From: CAVSRC01 sp963762605
GTDB lineage: Bacteria; Pseudomonadota; Alphaproteobacteria; Rhizobiales; Kaistiaceae
Reading direction: 5' to 3'
DNA length: 64,000 bases
Assembly: GCA_963762605.1 (NCBI GenBank)
Contig: CAVXLJ010000003.1
Coordinates: 124,001 to 188,000, forward strand
The translations under genes and the position numbers were made by a program. Under the pieces are notes generated by a model. It did no database searches. It was not told the DNA's origin and saw only the letters and a program-made list of their open reading frames with translations. Below are positions 19,409 through 27,615 of the stretch, in pieces. Each line of letters begins with the position of its first letter. Within the stretch, counting starts at the first letter, position 1.

Positions 19409-20293
19409 CTACTTCTTCAAGACTTCGACCAGAGTGCGGCCGATCCGGGCAGGCGAGTCCGAAACCACGATTCCGGCGGATTTCATGGCCTCGATCTTGT
19501 CGCCGGCGCCGCCGCGGCCGCCGGCAATGATCGCGCCGGCATGGCCCATGCGCCGCCCCGGCGGGGCCGTGAGCCCGGCGATGAAGCCAACGACCGGCTT
19601 GGCCCGCCCGCGCGCCGCCTCGTCCTTGAGGAACTGAGCGGCGGCTTCCTCCGACGCGCCACCAATTTCGCCGATCATCACGATCGACCGGGTGGCCTCG
19701 TCGGCGAGGAACATTTCGAGCACATCGATGAAGTCCATGCCCTTGACCGGGTCGCCGCCGATGCCCACGGCCGTGGTCTGGCCGAGGCCCGCATTGGTGG
19801 TCTGGAACACCGCCTCATAGGTCAGCGTACCGGAGCGCGAGACGATGCCGACCGAGCCCTTGGAAAAGATGTTGCCCGGCATGATGCCGATCTTGCTTTC
19901 GTTCGCCGTCATCACGCCCGGACAGTTGGGCCCGACCAGACGGCTCTTCGAGCCGGTGAGCGCCCGCTTGACCTTGACCATGTCGAGGACCGGGATGCCC
20001 TCGGTGATGGCGACGATCAGCGGGATCTCCTCGGAAATCGCCTCGAGGATGGCATCGGCGGCAAACGGCGGCGGCACGTAGATGACGGTGGCATCGGCGC
20101 CAACCGCGTCCTTGGCCTCGCGCACCGTATTGAACACCGGCAGGCCGAGATGGGTCTGGCCGCCTTTGCCGGGCGAGGTGCCGCCGACCATGCGGGTGCC
20201 GTAGGCGATCGCCTGTTCCGAGTGGAAGGTGCCGTTCTTGCCGGTGAAGCCCTGGCAGATGACCTTGGTGGAGGCGTCGATGAGGATGGCCAT
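19409..20293 (-). CDS. sucD: Succinyl-CoA synthetase alpha subunit
   Basis: CoA-binding and phospho-histidine subunit of succinyl-CoA synthetase (TCA cycle, substrate-level phosphorylation). The 294-residue protein shows the CoA-binding Rossmann start CQGFTGKNGTFHSEQAI, VGIVSRSGTLTYE, GIGGDPVKGMDFIDVLE and the active-site histidine in MGHAGAIIAGGRG. It lies 43 bases after sucC and 123 bases before sucA. Confidence 0.98.
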   Translation of the reverse strand: MAILIDASTKVICQGFTGKNGTFHSEQAIAYGTRMVGGTSPGKGGQTHLGLPVFNTVREAKDAVGADATVIYVPPPFAADAILEAISEEIPLIVAITEGIPVLDMVKVKRALTGSKSRLVGPNCPGVMTANESKIGIMPGNIFSKGSVGIVSRSGTLTYEAVFQTTNAGLGQTTAVGIGGDPVKGMDFIDVLEMFLADEATRSIVMIGEIGGASEEAAAQFLKDEAARGRAKPVVGFIAGLTAPPGRRMGHAGAIIAGGRGGAGDKIEAMKSAGIVVSDSPARIGRTLVEVLKK

Positions 20294-20336
20294 GACTACT
20301 CTCTGGTCGGCGTGAGCTTGAGCCGCGAAATACGCA

Positions 20337-21530
20337 TCAGCCGCTCACCGCCTTGACGATCTTCTGGGCGGCATCGTCGAGGTCGTCGGCCGGGATCACG
20401 TTCAGCCCCGACTGGCGAATGATCGCCTTGCCCTCGTCGACATTGGTGCCTTCCAGGCGCACCACCAGCGGCACCGGCAGGCCGACCTCCCTGACCGCCG
20501 CGACAATGCCCTCGGCCACCACGTCGCAGCGCATGATGCCGCCGAAGATGTTGACCAGGATGCCCTTCACGCGCGGATCGGCGGTGATGATCTTGAACGC
20601 CGCGGTGACCTTCTCGCGTGAGGCGCCGCCGCCGACATCGAGGAAGTTCGCAGGCTCCGCTCCATAGAGCTTGATGATGTCCATGGTCGCCATGGCGAGC
20701 CCGGCGCCATTGACCATGCAGCCGATGGTGCCGTCGAGCGCGACATAGCTGAGCTCGTACTTGGCCGCCTCGACCTCGCGCGCGTCCTCCTCGTCCGGAT
20801 CGCGTAAGCCCGCGATGTCGGGATGACGGAAGAGCGCGTTGTCGTCGAAGTTGATCTTGGCGTCGAGGCACAGAAGGTCGCCGGCCTCAGTGACCACCAG
20901 CGGGTTGATCTCGAGCTGGCTCATGTCCTTGTCGAGCATGGCCGCGTAGAGTTTGCCGACCAGTGCCACGCACTGTTTCACCGCCTGGCCGGTCAGGCCA
21001 AGCGCGTAGGCGATGGTCGTGCCGACATGCGGGCTGTAGCCGGCCGCCGGATCGACGTGGACGGTGACGATCTTCTCCGGTGCCGTCGCCGCCACCTCCT
21101 CGATGTCCATGCCGCCTTCGGCCGAGGCGATGAAGGCGATACGGCCGCTGGCGCGATCGACCAGTGCCGAGAGGTAGAGTTCGCGGGCGATCGCCGAGCC
21201 GTCCTCGATATAGAGGCGGCGCACCACCCTTCCGTCGGCGCCGCTCTGCTTGGTGACGAGCGTGTTGCCGAGCATCTGGCGGGCGTTGAGGGCGACCTCT
21301 TCGACCGAGCGGGCCAGCCGCACGCCGCCCTTGTCGCCGGCTTGGGCTTCCTTGAACCGGCCCTTGCCGCGCCCGCCGGCGTGGATCTGCGCCTTGACCA
21401 CGAAGATGGGGCCGGGCAGCTCGCGCGCCGCCTTCTCCGCCTCTTCCGCCGTGAAAGCCGGCACGCCCTTGGCGACCGGGACGCCTAATTGACCAAGGAT
21501 CGCCTTGGCCTGGTACTCATGGATATTCAT
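20337..21530 (-). CDS. sucC: Succinyl-CoA synthetase beta subunit
   Basis: ATP-grasp subunit that pairs with SucD. The 397-residue protein begins MNIHEYQAKAILGQLGVPV, has the nucleotide-binding KAQIHAGGRGKG, the metal-binding EINPLVVTE and NGAGLAMATMD, and the GGIMRCDVVAEG segment in the C-terminal domain. Length matches the family. It lies 35 bases downstream of mdh. Confidence 0.98.
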   Translation of the reverse strand: MNIHEYQAKAILGQLGVPVAKGVPAFTAEEAEKAARELPGPIFVVKAQIHAGGRGKGRFKEAQAGDKGGVRLARSVEEVALNARQMLGNTLVTKQSGADGRVVRRLYIEDGSAIARELYLSALVDRASGRIAFIASAEGGMDIEEVAATAPEKIVTVHVDPAAGYSPHVGTTIAYALGLTGQAVKQCVALVGKLYAAMLDKDMSQLEINPLVVTEAGDLLCLDAKINFDDNALFRHPDIAGLRDPDEEDAREVEAAKYELSYVALDGTIGCMVNGAGLAMATMDIIKLYGAEPANFLDVGGGASREKVTAAFKIITADPRVKGILVNIFGGIMRCDVVAEGIVAAVREVGLPVPLVVRLEGTNVDEGKAIIRQSGLNVIPADDLDDAAQKIVKAVSG

Positions 21531-21565
21531 GCCGGCCCTTGTCCCCTCCCCGGCTCGCCGCCCGC

Positions 21566-22531
21566 TTACTTATCCAGCGCCGGCACGATCCGCACGCAGG
21601 CGTGGATCAGACCGTCAACCGCTGCAATCGATTTGTCGAACATCGCCCGCTCGCCCTTGTTGAGGTCGATCTCGATGATGCGCTCGACACCCTTGGCGCC
21701 GATCACCGCCGGCACGCCGATATAGCGGTCGCTGACGCCATACTCGCCCTTGAGGCAGACGGCGCACGGCAGCACGCGCTTCTTGTCCTTGAGATAGCTC
21801 TCGGCCATGGCGATGGCCGAATGGGCCGGCGCATAGAAGGCCGAGCCGGTCTTGAGCAGGCCGACGATCTCGGCACCGCCGTCACGCGTGCGCTGCACGA
21901 TCTCCTCGATGCGCTTCTTGGTCGTCCAGCCCATGCTGACCAGATCGTTGAGCGGGATGCCGGCCACCGTCGAATAGCGGATGAGCGGCACCATGCTGTC
22001 GCCGTGGCCGCCGAGCACGAAGGCGGTGACGTCCTCGACCGAGACGTCGAACTCGCTGGCGAGGAAATAGCGCAGCCGCGCCGAATCGAGCACGCCCGCC
22101 ATGCCCACCACCATGTCCTTGGGCAGGCCGGAAAACTTCTGCAGCGCCCACACCATGGCGTCGAGCGGATTGGTGATGCAGATGACGAAGGCCTTGGGCG
22201 CGTATTTCTTGATGCCGGCGCCGACCTGTTCCATGACCTTGAGGTTGATCTCGAGCAGGTCGTCGCGGCTCATGCCGGGCTTGCGCGGCACACCGGCGGT
22301 GACGATGACCACGTCGGCGCCCTTGAGCGCGGAATAGGCAGAGGTTCCCACCAGCTTGGCGTCGAACCCGGCGACCGGCGACGCCTCGGCGATGTCGAGC
22401 GACTTGCCCTCGGGAACCCCTTCGACGACGTCGAACATGACGATATCACCGAGTTCCTTGAGGCCGGCCAGATGGGCGAGTGTGCCGCCGATCTGCCCGG
22501 CACCGATGAGCGCGATCGTCGCACGGGCCAT
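21566..22531 (-). CDS. mdh: Malate dehydrogenase (LDH-like type)
   Basis: NAD-dependent oxidation of malate to oxaloacetate. The 321-residue protein has the NAD motif GAGQIGGTLAHLAGLK, substrate arginines in GVPRKPGMSRDDLL and the catalytic histidine in LGGHGDSMVPL. It belongs to the LDH-like malate dehydrogenases typical of alphaproteobacteria. First gene of the TCA operon; the operon promoter should lie in the 140-base gap up to zapE, where I see no clear motif. Confidence 0.97.
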   Translation of the reverse strand: MARATIALIGAGQIGGTLAHLAGLKELGDIVMFDVVEGVPEGKSLDIAEASPVAGFDAKLVGTSAYSALKGADVVIVTAGVPRKPGMSRDDLLEINLKVMEQVGAGIKKYAPKAFVICITNPLDAMVWALQKFSGLPKDMVVGMAGVLDSARLRYFLASEFDVSVEDVTAFVLGGHGDSMVPLIRYSTVAGIPLNDLVSMGWTTKKRIEEIVQRTRDGGAEIVGLLKTGSAFYAPAHSAIAMAESYLKDKKRVLPCAVCLKGEYGVSDRYIGVPAVIGAKGVERIIEIDLNKGERAMFDKSIAAVDGLIHACVRIVPALDK

Positions 22532-22671
22532 GGGCTTGAAATCCCTTCGAGGATGCTGGGTCGCCGCCCGGAGCCGGACGGGAGTTTTGAACTAGCCGGA
22601 TTAATGCTGCGGTGCAAGAGCGGCGGTGGGGTACCAAACGACAATGCCGTCATTCGCCTTGCAATCAGCTG

Positions 22672-23853
22672 TCAGCGCCCGCCGCCTGCCGGCACAGCCG
22701 TCGCGTGCGCCGCGCCGAGATAGCTCTCGGAGCGCATCTCGATGAGCCGCGAGACCGTGCGCCGGAAGGCGAAGGATTCCTCGCCGTTTGCCGCCGTATA
22801 GAGTGCCGCGGGTTCCGCCGCGGCCGAGGCGATCAGCTTGACCCGCTGGTCGTAGAGCGTGTCGATCAACAGGATCAGCCGCCGGGCGACATCGCGACGG
22901 GCATCGGCAATGACCGGAATGCCGTCGATCACCAGGGTGTGAAAGCTCAGCGCGATCCTCTGATAGTCGCCGGCACCAAGCGGCGCTTCGCAGAGGTCGG
23001 AAAATGAGAAGCGCGCCACGCCGCGCGCCGCCTGAGGCACGGCGATGCGCCGCCCCTTGAAGGAGAGCGCCGTCGGCTCGCCCCGCTCCGTGCCCGTCAG
23101 CGCCCGCCACAGCCGGTCGAGCGCCGCGGTGGCGGCCGGCCCAAGCGGCGTCACATAGACCGGCGTGCCGGCAAGCTTGCCGAACCGGTAGTCCATCGCC
23201 GCGTCGAGATGGACGATATCGACGTGATGCTTGAGGAGCGCGATGAACGGCAGGAACAGGCTGCGGTTGAGCCCGCCCTGATAGAGGTCGTCGGGCGGCA
23301 CGTTGGAGGTTGCCACCAGGACCAGCCCGGCGGCAAACAGGCGTTCGAACAGGCGCGACAGGATCATCGCGTCGGCGATGTCCTCGACCTGGAATTCGTC
23401 GAGGCACAAGAGCCGCACCTCATTGGCAATCACGGCGGCCACCGGCGCGATCGGATCGCCATCCAGTTTCCGGCGGATGACATGGATGCGTTCGTGGGCT
23501 TCGCCCATGAACTGGTTGAAATGCACGCGGCGCTTCGGCACTGCATCGCTGAGCGCGAAGAACTCGTCCATCAGCATGGTCTTGCCGCGGCCGACCTCGC
23601 CGTGGATGTAGAGCCCGCGCGGCCGAGACGCGCGGGCGCCGAAGAGCCTGCCGATGAAACTGTTCCGGGGCGTCGCCTTCTGTTCGGCAAGCGCACGGGT
23701 GAGGGCCTCAAGCCGGCCGACGACGGCGGCCTGCGCCAGATCGTCGCTGATCGCGCCGGCTGCGACCAGGTCGCGATAGCGTTGGGTGAGCGAAGCGTCT
23801 CCCCGCCCCGGCTGGCTCAAAGTCGATGCCCCGGTATCCGGCTCGTGCCGCAA
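22672..23853 (-). CDS. zapE: Cell division protein ZapE (AFG1-like ATPase)
   Basis: AAA-type ATPase that modulates the FtsZ ring. The 393-residue protein has N-terminal YRDLVAAGAI, Walker A GEVGRGKTMLMDEFF (around residues 88-102), a HFNQFMGEAHERIH stretch, Walker B LLCLDEFQVEDIADA and the sensor ATSNVPPDDLYQGGLNR. All family signatures are present. The longest frame opens with a TTG lacking a clear ribosome binding site, so the first 20 or so residues are uncertain. Alphaproteobacteria often have zapE directly upstream of mdh, as here. Confidence 0.93.
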   Translation of the reverse strand: MRHEPDTGASTLSQPGRGDASLTQRYRDLVAAGAISDDLAQAAVVGRLEALTRALAEQKATPRNSFIGRLFGARASRPRGLYIHGEVGRGKTMLMDEFFALSDAVPKRRVHFNQFMGEAHERIHVIRRKLDGDPIAPVAAVIANEVRLLCLDEFQVEDIADAMILSRLFERLFAAGLVLVATSNVPPDDLYQGGLNRSLFLPFIALLKHHVDIVHLDAAMDYRFGKLAGTPVYVTPLGPAATAALDRLWRALTGTERGEPTALSFKGRRIAVPQAARGVARFSFSDLCEAPLGAGDYQRIALSFHTLVIDGIPVIADARRDVARRLILLIDTLYDQRVKLIASAAAEPAALYTAANGEESFAFRRTVSRLIEMRSESYLGAAHATAVPAGGGR

Positions 23854-23869
23854 GAAGGAAGACAGCCGC

Positions 23870-24439
23870 TCAGCGATAGAACGTGACCGTCACACCCTTG
23901 CCGTCGATCTGGCCATCGAAGCGGTTGGTGGCCGACGAGACGAGGTGGGCGACCGGCTTGCCGCCCGGTCCGGCAAGGATGACCTGCTTGCCCGCCAGGT
24001 TCCACGCCGAGATCGATTTGAGGACGTCGTTGTTGCAGCCACGCGTCGAGGCGCGGTAGCCGCCGGTCCAGCTGGTCAACGTCATGAACAACTGGCAGGA
24101 ATCGCCGCCCGAGGTGATGGTCCAGCCGCCGAGGAGATCGGTCCGGCCGATGCCACCAGTACCGGCCGGCGGATTGGCGGCCACCTGTGGCTGGGCAAGC
24201 GGCGCAGCATCGGTATTGTCCGCACCGCCGGGTGCAACACCGGCCTGCTGCTGGCCGTCGCTGACCGGTGGCAGGCTGGAGGATTCGACCGGCGGCAGGG
24301 CGGCGGGACCGACGGGCGTTGGCGCCTGGGCGCGTTGCCAGGGCAGGCCGATGGCCCCGAATGAGCCGCACCCGGCAAGGGCGAAGGCCAGCGCCATCGG
24401 CACCAGAATACGCACCGATGCCCCGTATTTCAGTCCCAT
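23870..24439 (-). CDS. Lipoprotein with AprI/Inh protease-inhibitor domain (Omp19-like)
   Basis: A 189-residue lipoprotein. The lipobox ALAGC places the lipidated cysteine at residue 24. A proline/alanine/glutamine-rich linker follows, then a C-terminal Inh domain (GGWTITSGGDSCQLFMTL, GYRASTRGC, SAWNLAGKQVIL, RFDGQ) resembling Brucella Omp19, which inhibits host and bacterial proteases. Two cysteines in the domain match the family disulfide. ATG 24439 is preferred over ATG 24445 because AGAGG then has about eight bases spacing. Outer-membrane location is inferred from the lipid anchor. Confidence 0.82.
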   Translation of the reverse strand: MGLKYGASVRILVPMALAFALAGCGSFGAIGLPWQRAQAPTPVGPAALPPVESSSLPPVSDGQQQAGVAPGGADNTDAAPLAQPQVAANPPAGTGGIGRTDLLGGWTITSGGDSCQLFMTLTSWTGGYRASTRGCNNDVLKSISAWNLAGKQVILAGPGGKPVAHLVSSATNRFDGQIDGKGVTVTFYR

Positions 24440-24539
24440 CGGCATATCCTCTTTGCGCTTGCCGCGGCCGCGATTCGCATTTGTAAGGCTAGATTGTAGC
24501 GCCTTTCGGGCAAATATGGCTGACGCCATAATGCAAATG

Positions 24540-24564
24540 CCCCGAAAGGCCAAGCCTTTCGGGG
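24540..24564 (-). terminator. Terminator after the small helix-turn-helix gene
   Basis: CCCCGAAAGG (24540-24549) and CCTTTCGGGG (24555-24564) form a ten-pair stem with a five-base loop, 37 bases past the minus-strand stop at 24602; GCATTTGCATT follows on that strand. The stem is self-complementary enough to act in both directions. Confidence 0.65.
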
Positions 24565-24601
24565 CTAAATCTGTCCCGATGTGGGGCAGCCGGTCGAAAG
24601 T

Positions 24602-24784
24602 CTACTTGGCCTCGACGTGCTGCGGTAGGCCGAGTTCGCCGGCCTTGGCGCGAACTTCATCCTCCTCGCGATGCAGCGTCTGGCTGATCATCTCGACCGC
24701 AACGCCGGCATTCCACAGCTCCTTGAGCTTTTCGACCGCCGTGAGCGACCACAGCGCGCCGGTGAATTCGGAAACCTTGTCCAT
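24602..24784 (-). CDS. Small GcrA-like helix-turn-helix protein
   Basis: A 60-residue protein: an N-terminal MDKVSEFTGALWS segment, then VEKLKELWNAGVAVEMIS and a second helix pair ending GELGLPQHVEAK. The LKELWNAG...ISQTL...VRAKAGELGLP pattern resembles the N-terminal DNA-binding helices of GcrA and related alphaproteobacterial regulators, but the rest of GcrA is absent. The ATG is secured by GGAGGTGAG upstream. It stands alone between the Omp19-like gene and sdhB, with its own terminator. A role in DNA binding is inferred, not shown. Confidence 0.72.
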   Translation of the reverse strand: MDKVSEFTGALWSLTAVEKLKELWNAGVAVEMISQTLHREEDEVRAKAGELGLPQHVEAK

Positions 24785-24995
24785 GATCTCACCTCCGTCT
24801 GCGATGGACGTAGAGATTCATATAGGTGGCGCCAAATCGCCAGATAAGTACTGGGCAGGCCCAAATGATGGGCAAAACAGCCTGGAACAACGGTAAGCAA
24901 GGTCCCCGGCAAGCCTTGCGCAAGCGGTTGCCCGGGGCACGCTTATGCGCCTCGATCCCCGCTCCCAATTGCGCGGATGCTTGTCGAACGAAAAG

Positions 24996-25775
24996 CTAGA
25001 CCCGCCGCTCCACCATCATCTGCTTGATCTCGGCGATCGCCTTTGCCGGGTTGAGATTCTTGGGGCAGGTCTGCGCGCAGTTCATGATGGTATGGCAGCG
25101 ATAGAGGCGGAACGGGTCCTCGAGATCATCAAGGCGCTCGCCGGTCGCCTCGTCACGGCTGTCGATCAGCCAGCGATAGGCCTGCAACAGCACCGCCGGC
25201 CCGAGATAGCGCTCGCCGTTCCACCAGTAGGACGGACAGGAGGTCGAGCAGCAGGCGCACAGGATGCATTCGTAGAGCCCGTCGAGCTTGGCGCGGTCGT
25301 CGTGGCTCTGGCGCCATTCCTTCTGCGGCTCGGGCGTGACGGTATGCAGCCACGGCTCCACCGAACGGTGCTGGGCGTAGAAGGTCGAGAGGTCGGCGAC
25401 CAGGTCCTTGACCACCGGCAGATGCGGCAGCGGATAGACCTTCACCGCGCCGCCGATATCGTCCATCGCCTTGGTGCAGGCCAGCGTGTTCGACCCGTCG
25501 ATGTTCATGGCGCAGGAGCCGCACACCCCCTCGCGACAGGAGCGGCGGAAGGTCAGCGTCGGGTCGATGGTGTTCTTGATCCAGATGAGCCCGTCGAGCA
25601 CCATCGGCCCGCAATTCTTGCGGTCGACGTAATAGGTATCGACGCGCGGATTGGCGCCGCCATCCGGATCCCAGCGATAAACTCGGTATTCGGCAAGCTC
25701 GCTCGCGCCCTCGGGCTTCGGCCACACCTTGCCCTTGCCGATCTTCGAATTCTTGGGAAGCGTTAACTGGACCAT
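24996..25775 (-). CDS. sdhB: Succinate dehydrogenase iron-sulfur subunit
   Basis: Electron-transfer subunit of complex II, carrying three Fe-S clusters. The 259-residue protein has the 2Fe-2S ligands in CREGVCGSCAMNIDG and the later Cys of NTLAC, then CILCACCSTSCPSYWWN and CHTIMNCAQTCPKNLNP for the 4Fe-4S and 3Fe-4S clusters. It is separated from sdhA by about 1.8 kb that holds a DUF3052 gene, a broken small gene and a glycosyltransferase, instead of directly following it. Confidence 0.97.
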   Translation of the reverse strand: MVQLTLPKNSKIGKGKVWPKPEGASELAEYRVYRWDPDGGANPRVDTYYVDRKNCGPMVLDGLIWIKNTIDPTLTFRRSCREGVCGSCAMNIDGSNTLACTKAMDDIGGAVKVYPLPHLPVVKDLVADLSTFYAQHRSVEPWLHTVTPEPQKEWRQSHDDRAKLDGLYECILCACCSTSCPSYWWNGERYLGPAVLLQAYRWLIDSRDEATGERLDDLEDPFRLYRCHTIMNCAQTCPKNLNPAKAIAEIKQMMVERRV

Positions 25776-25843
25776 TTCTCATCATCTCCGCGTCAGGCTT
25801 CTATACCGAGCGGAACGGAGAAGGCCAAGCCGGGGTATGTGAT

Positions 25844-26296
25844 CTAGCGCTTCTCGACCCGGATGACGAGCTTGAGGCCCGACCAGACCTGGTCGATGGC
25901 CGCCACCTTGACGTCGACGAGGTCGTGCTTCAGCGCCTCGGCGCGGATGACGTCCTCGGTCACGTCAGTCGGCACCTTGGAGGCCTGTTTCGGCCACGAC
26001 ACCCAGATCATGCCGTCCGGCTGCAGCGCACGGCGCAGCCGTGGCAGGCCGGCGACAAGCTCGGCGCGGCTGGTGGTGAAGGCGTGGATGATGTCGAACG
26101 GCATCTGCCCCATCGGCCGCGACCAATCCTGGCGGCGGGCGACCTTGCCGAAACCGACGCTGGCCGGCAGGTCAGCCAGTTCCTCGGGCAGCGCCACGAA
26201 GGCGGCGGTGGCGCCTGGCGCGTAGCCAAGCTTTTCGGCGAGCGGCCTGCCCGCATAGCCGACGGATGAAAGTGTTGCGAACGCCATCGAAGTCAT
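25844..26296 (-). CDS. DUF3052 family protein
   Basis: A cytoplasmic protein of about 150 residues (147 if the second ATG at 26287 is used). It matches the DUF3052 pattern: GYAGRPLAEKLGYAPG at the start, then PRLRRALQPDGMIWVSWPK and VPTDVTEDVIRAEAL in the C-terminal half, ending WSGLKLVIRVEKR. The fold resembles a small methyltransferase-like domain without an evident SAM site; function unknown. No strong ribosome binding site decides between the starts, and an in-frame extension to 26371 is possible but lacks similarity. Confidence 0.82.
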   Translation of the reverse strand: MTSMAFATLSSVGYAGRPLAEKLGYAPGATAAFVALPEELADLPASVGFGKVARRQDWSRPMGQMPFDIIHAFTTSRAELVAGLPRLRRALQPDGMIWVSWPKQASKVPTDVTEDVIRAEALKHDLVDVKVAAIDQVWSGLKLVIRVEKR

Positions 26297-26508
26297 ATCC
26301 GGCCTGAACACGGTTCCTTTGGCGGCCAATGCTAGACCGCACTTGGTAAACGAAACGGAGACCTTCCTCAAAACCGCAGAAAACAGCGGTTGTCGCCTGA
26401 GGAATAGTCGCCGCTTCGGGCCTGTTACTGTGCTGAAAGATAGGGGATCGCCGGGCGGCCGTCATGCGAATTCTGACGGCGACCACGCGGATTGACTAAC
26501 GCGACTGG

Positions 26509-26799
26509 TTAACCACTTGTTTCGTCGCATAAGGCATTGATTTTGCAAGCCTTATGGCCCCGGCACAACCCGCCGCACTGGCCGATGACGGTGCTCATGA
26601 ACTGGGCCGTGGCGGTGGCCTCCTGCGGCGTCATCTTGCCCTGGATGCGGGCGACTTCGGCCGTGTTGCCGGTCACCTGCGCGGCCATGAACGCCTGCGG
26701 GTTGCTGTTGAGTTGGCCCCCACCACCGCGCCGGCGACGAGAAGTCCGGCGCACAATGCTCTGTCGAAGCGCGTGGTCCTTTCCTCCGTCTTCCGCTTG
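26509..26799 (-). pseudogene. Possible frameshifted small secreted protein
   Basis: On the minus strand one frame encodes a signal-peptide-like RFDRALCAGLLVAGAVVGA. The neighbouring frame then continues with NSNPQAFMAAQVTGNTAEV and a cysteine-rich tail (CGGLCRGHKAC) to a stop at 26509. The switch falls at a five-base G run (C run at 26715-26719 on the plus strand). It is either a decayed gene, a sequencing error, or chance; the downstream frame alone has only a poor GTG start at 26754. Confidence 0.35.
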
Positions 26800-26860
26800 G
26801 AGGCGGAGACCAGATCATTTCCTCACGGGTGCAACGGGAGGATTTGCGCAGGCCGCCCGG

Positions 26861-27595
26861 CTACTTGGGCGCCGGGGCGTAAAGATCCTTGCCGGTGATG
26901 CGCTTCCACCAGCCGCCGGTGACGCGGCGGGTTTCGCCGGCGCGCGCCGGGTCGAAGACGCTGTGGCCGGAGCCGACGTGAACGCCGATGCCTGGGAGCT
27001 GGTAGACGAGGCCAAGGCCGCGATCCTTCATGTGGCGGCTCAGCGTGCGCTCGTTGCCGAACGGCGTGTAGGGCCCGTGCTCCTCCCAGGTCGAACGGCG
27101 GAGCAGCGTCGGATAGAACGAGTAGCCGTGCCAGTCGCGGTGGGCGCGGTTCATGCGCGCGTAAAGATGCGCACCGTGGCGGAAGGTGGTGCGGAAGATG
27201 CGCTGGCGCAGCTTCAGCCGGCGGAACACCGAGAAGCACACGGCGACGGCCGAGGCATCTTCCTCAAGCACCTGCTTGGCATCGTCGATGTCCATGGCGC
27301 CGACGAAGACCCAGTCATCCTCGAGGTGGACGATCCACGGCGTCGTCACCATGCCGTAGGCCTTGTCGATCGCCGGCATCTGGCCGAGGCGGGGTTCGTT
27401 GAGCACGACCTCGATTTGCGGCCAGCGCTCGCGGATGCGATCGGCGAAAGCGCGGTCGGCGGAATCCTCGACCAGGATGAATCGGGCCGGCTCGTGATGC
27501 TCCAGGAACGTGTCGATCGAGCGGGCGAGGAAATCCCAGCGCCCGCAGCTGGTCAGCACGCAGGTGATCTCGTCGGGAGCAAAACGGGTCTTCAT
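26861..27595 (-). CDS. Glycosyltransferase family 2-like protein
   Basis: A 244-residue cytoplasmic GT-A-type transferase. It opens with DEITCVLTSCGRWDFLARSI, has FILVEDSADRAF, and the metal-binding acidic motif VHLEDDWVFVG near residue 105, followed by an acceptor-side region with HGYSFYPTLLRRSTWEEHG. The product and acceptor are unknown. The ATG at 27595, preceded by GGGTGGGCGG, is favoured; the longer start at 27619 would overlap sdhA. It lies directly after sdhA on the same strand, between the two halves of the succinate dehydrogenase genes. Confidence 0.82.
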   Translation of the reverse strand: MKTRFAPDEITCVLTSCGRWDFLARSIDTFLEHHEPARFILVEDSADRAFADRIRERWPQIEVVLNEPRLGQMPAIDKAYGMVTTPWIVHLEDDWVFVGAMDIDDAKQVLEEDASAVAVCFSVFRRLKLRQRIFRTTFRHGAHLYARMNRAHRDWHGYSFYPTLLRRSTWEEHGPYTPFGNERTLSRHMKDRGLGLVYQLPGIGVHVGSGHSVFDPARAGETRRVTGGWWKRITGKDLYAPAPK

Positions 27596-27615
27596 CCGCC
27601 CACCCAAACCGGTGT

